Source: Nostoc sp. ATCC 43529
GTDB taxonomy: Bacteria; Cyanobacteriota; Cyanobacteriia; Cyanobacteriales; Nostocaceae
Direction of reading: 5' to 3'
DNA: 64,000 nucleotides
NCBI GenBank assembly: GCA_003326205.1
Contig: LWTK01000054.1
Span: 26,208-90,207 of the forward strand
Shown here: piece after piece, positions 63,184 through 64,000 of the stretch
Position numbering within the stretch: the stretch's first letter is position 1
Layout: each line of letters begins with the position of its first letter
Program-made: the position numbers and the translations under genes
Notes under the pieces: generated by a model
Database searches by the model: none
What the model saw: only the letters and a program-made list of their open reading frames with translations
Told to the model about the DNA's origin: nothing

Positions 63184-63534
63184 ATGAGTGAAAATACAGA
63201 AACGATTTTCAGTAAAATCATTCGTCGGGAAATTCCCGCTGATATTGTTTACGAGGATGATTTGGCGTTGGCATTTAAAGACATCCACCCTCAAGCGCCT
63301 ACTCACATCCTCCTGATTCCCAAAAAACCTATTGCCACACTGGCTGACGCTGAATCTCAGGATCATGCATTGTTAGGGCATCTTTTATTAACTGCCAAAC
63401 GCGTTGCCGAACAAGCTGGACTGAAAAATGGTTATCGAGTTGTCATCAATGCTGGTGATGACGGCGGGCAAACAGTCTACCACCTACATCTACATATCTT
63501 GGGAGGGCGGCAGTTAGATTGGCCTCCTGGTTAA
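63184..63534 (+). CDS. HIT family nucleotide hydrolase (HinT-like)
   Basis: A 116-residue histidine-triad protein with the active motif VYHLHLHILGG (H-x-H-x-H) and the N-terminal segment TIFSKIIRREIPADIVYEDD. HinT enzymes hydrolyse aminoacyl-adenylates and AMP-amides. I chose ATG 63184 (MSENTETIFSK) since it matches the normal family start; ATG 63166 would add 6 residues. The gene lies upstream of psbA with its own 3' gap and shows no sign of co-transcription. Confidence 0.94.
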   Translation: MSENTETIFSKIIRREIPADIVYEDDLALAFKDIHPQAPTHILLIPKKPIATLADAESQDHALLGHLLLTAKRVAEQAGLKNGYRVVINAGDDGGQTVYHLHLHILGGRQLDWPPG

Positions 63535-63616
63535 TAAAATCAGATGAATCGCATTTGAAAGTGCGATTCATCTTTTAAACAAATCAGTTTTATAATCAAC
63601 ACTTATTTAAAATTTC

Positions 63617-63645
63617 TTTACAAATCTTAATTTTGGCCTTATGGT
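63617..63645 (+). promoter_or_regulatory. Probable psbA promoter
   Basis: A -35-like TTTACA at 63617-63622 and a -10-like TATGGT at 63640-63645 are separated by 17 bases. They would start transcription near 63652, giving a leader of about 58 bases before the psbA ATG at 63710. Confidence 0.6.
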
Positions 63646-63709
63646 AATAAACATAGGTAAGTAAGTTCACTTACTGAAATCATAAACAAACAACCGCAAT
63701 CATAAAACC

Positions 63710-64000
63710 ATGACAGCAACCATTCAACGTCGCGAAAGCGCCAACGTATGGGAGCGGTTTGCAAACTGGATCACCAGCACCAACAACCGCCTCTACATCG
63801 GCTGGTTCGGAGTACTAATGATCCCCACCCTGCTAGCCGCCACCGCCTGCTTCGTAATTGCCTTCATCGCAGCACCACCAGTAGACATCGATGGAATCCG
63901 TGAGCCAGTAGCAGGTTCCTTACTGTACGGAAACAACATCATCTCCGGTGCAGTAGTACCTTCCTCCAACGCAATTGGTTTGCACTTCTACCCAATTTGG
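63710..64000 (+). CDS. psbA: Photosystem II D1 protein, 5' part (cut by window end)
   Basis: The first 97 codons of a D1 protein: MTATIQRRESANVWERFANW, then the first helix LYIGWFGVLMIPTLLAATAC and the lumenal region VDIDGIREPVAGSLLYGNNI up to IGLHFYPIW. D1 binds the reaction-centre cofactors and the Mn cluster. The sequence is truncated by the window edge, so the D1 isoform cannot be fully assigned. Codon use is strongly biased towards C-ending codons, unlike most neighbouring genes, typical of very highly expressed genes. A promoter is proposed just upstream. Confidence 0.96.
   Translation, partial: MTATIQRRESANVWERFANWITSTNNRLYIGWFGVLMIPTLLAATACFVIAFIAAPPVDIDGIREPVAGSLLYGNNIISGAVVPSSNAIGLHFYPIW

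Overview
The window comes from a filamentous, probably heterocyst-forming cyanobacterium of the Nostoc type. It carries photosystem II genes (psbM, psbK, psbN, psbH and the start of psbA), phosphoribulokinase, a three-domain petH, and a complete beta-carboxysome operon next to a CO2-uptake NDH-1 module. The HIP1 palindrome gcgatcgc is frequent. Arrays of 7-bp repeats fill many intergenic gaps, as in Nostoc genomes, and xisH/xisI-type genes are present. No rRNA or tRNA gene was recognised.

Layout. 0.3-2.3 kb: universal stress protein, psbM, a 2Fe-2S protein and psbK. 2.4-12 kb: tgt, cobS, comF, a GNAT acetyltransferase and several envelope or enzyme genes. 12.7-13.7 kb: wreckage, in which the N-terminus of a geosmin-synthase-like terpene cyclase is fused in frame to the middle of a family-2B encapsulin-like protein, beside a TnpB remnant. 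13.8-20.8 kb: metK, prk, a 1.6-kb gap, petH, hom. 20.9-26.9 kb: a variable block bounded by two paralogous Uma2-type genes, holding small unknown genes, a 21-bp tandem repeat and two paralogous Ser/Thr kinases, one with a long Ala-X dipeptide repeat. 26.9-38.2 kb: a carbon-concentrating supercluster of cupB-ndhD4-ndhF4 diverging from ccmK2-ccmK1-ccmL-ccmM-ccmN-ccmO, followed by a LysR regulator. 38.4-52.4 kb: DUF4139 protein, a phosphatase-family protein, mnmE, truncated xisH with xisI, an orphan ParD-like gene, lipid enzymes, a large unknown protein and a GH38 mannosidase. 52.5-64 kb: psbN, psbH, tatA, pth, rpsU, a band-7 protein, folP, tpiA, a transposase wreck, Rieske, GDPD and GT39 genes, a HIT-family gene and the 5' end of psbA.

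The strongest functional theme is inorganic carbon acquisition. The NDH-1 CO2-hydration module supplies bicarbonate, the ccm products build the carboxysome, the LysR protein is a candidate regulator, and PRK and FNR link carbon fixation to photosynthetic redox state. The strongest evolutionary theme is short dispersed repeats entering genes: hom, mnmE, the mannosidase, the 576-codon unknown gene, xisH and the GNAT gene all contain or end in repeat-derived sequence. I saw no CRISPR array, prophage or convincing new defence system. The most unusual locus is the terpene cyclase-encapsulin relic.
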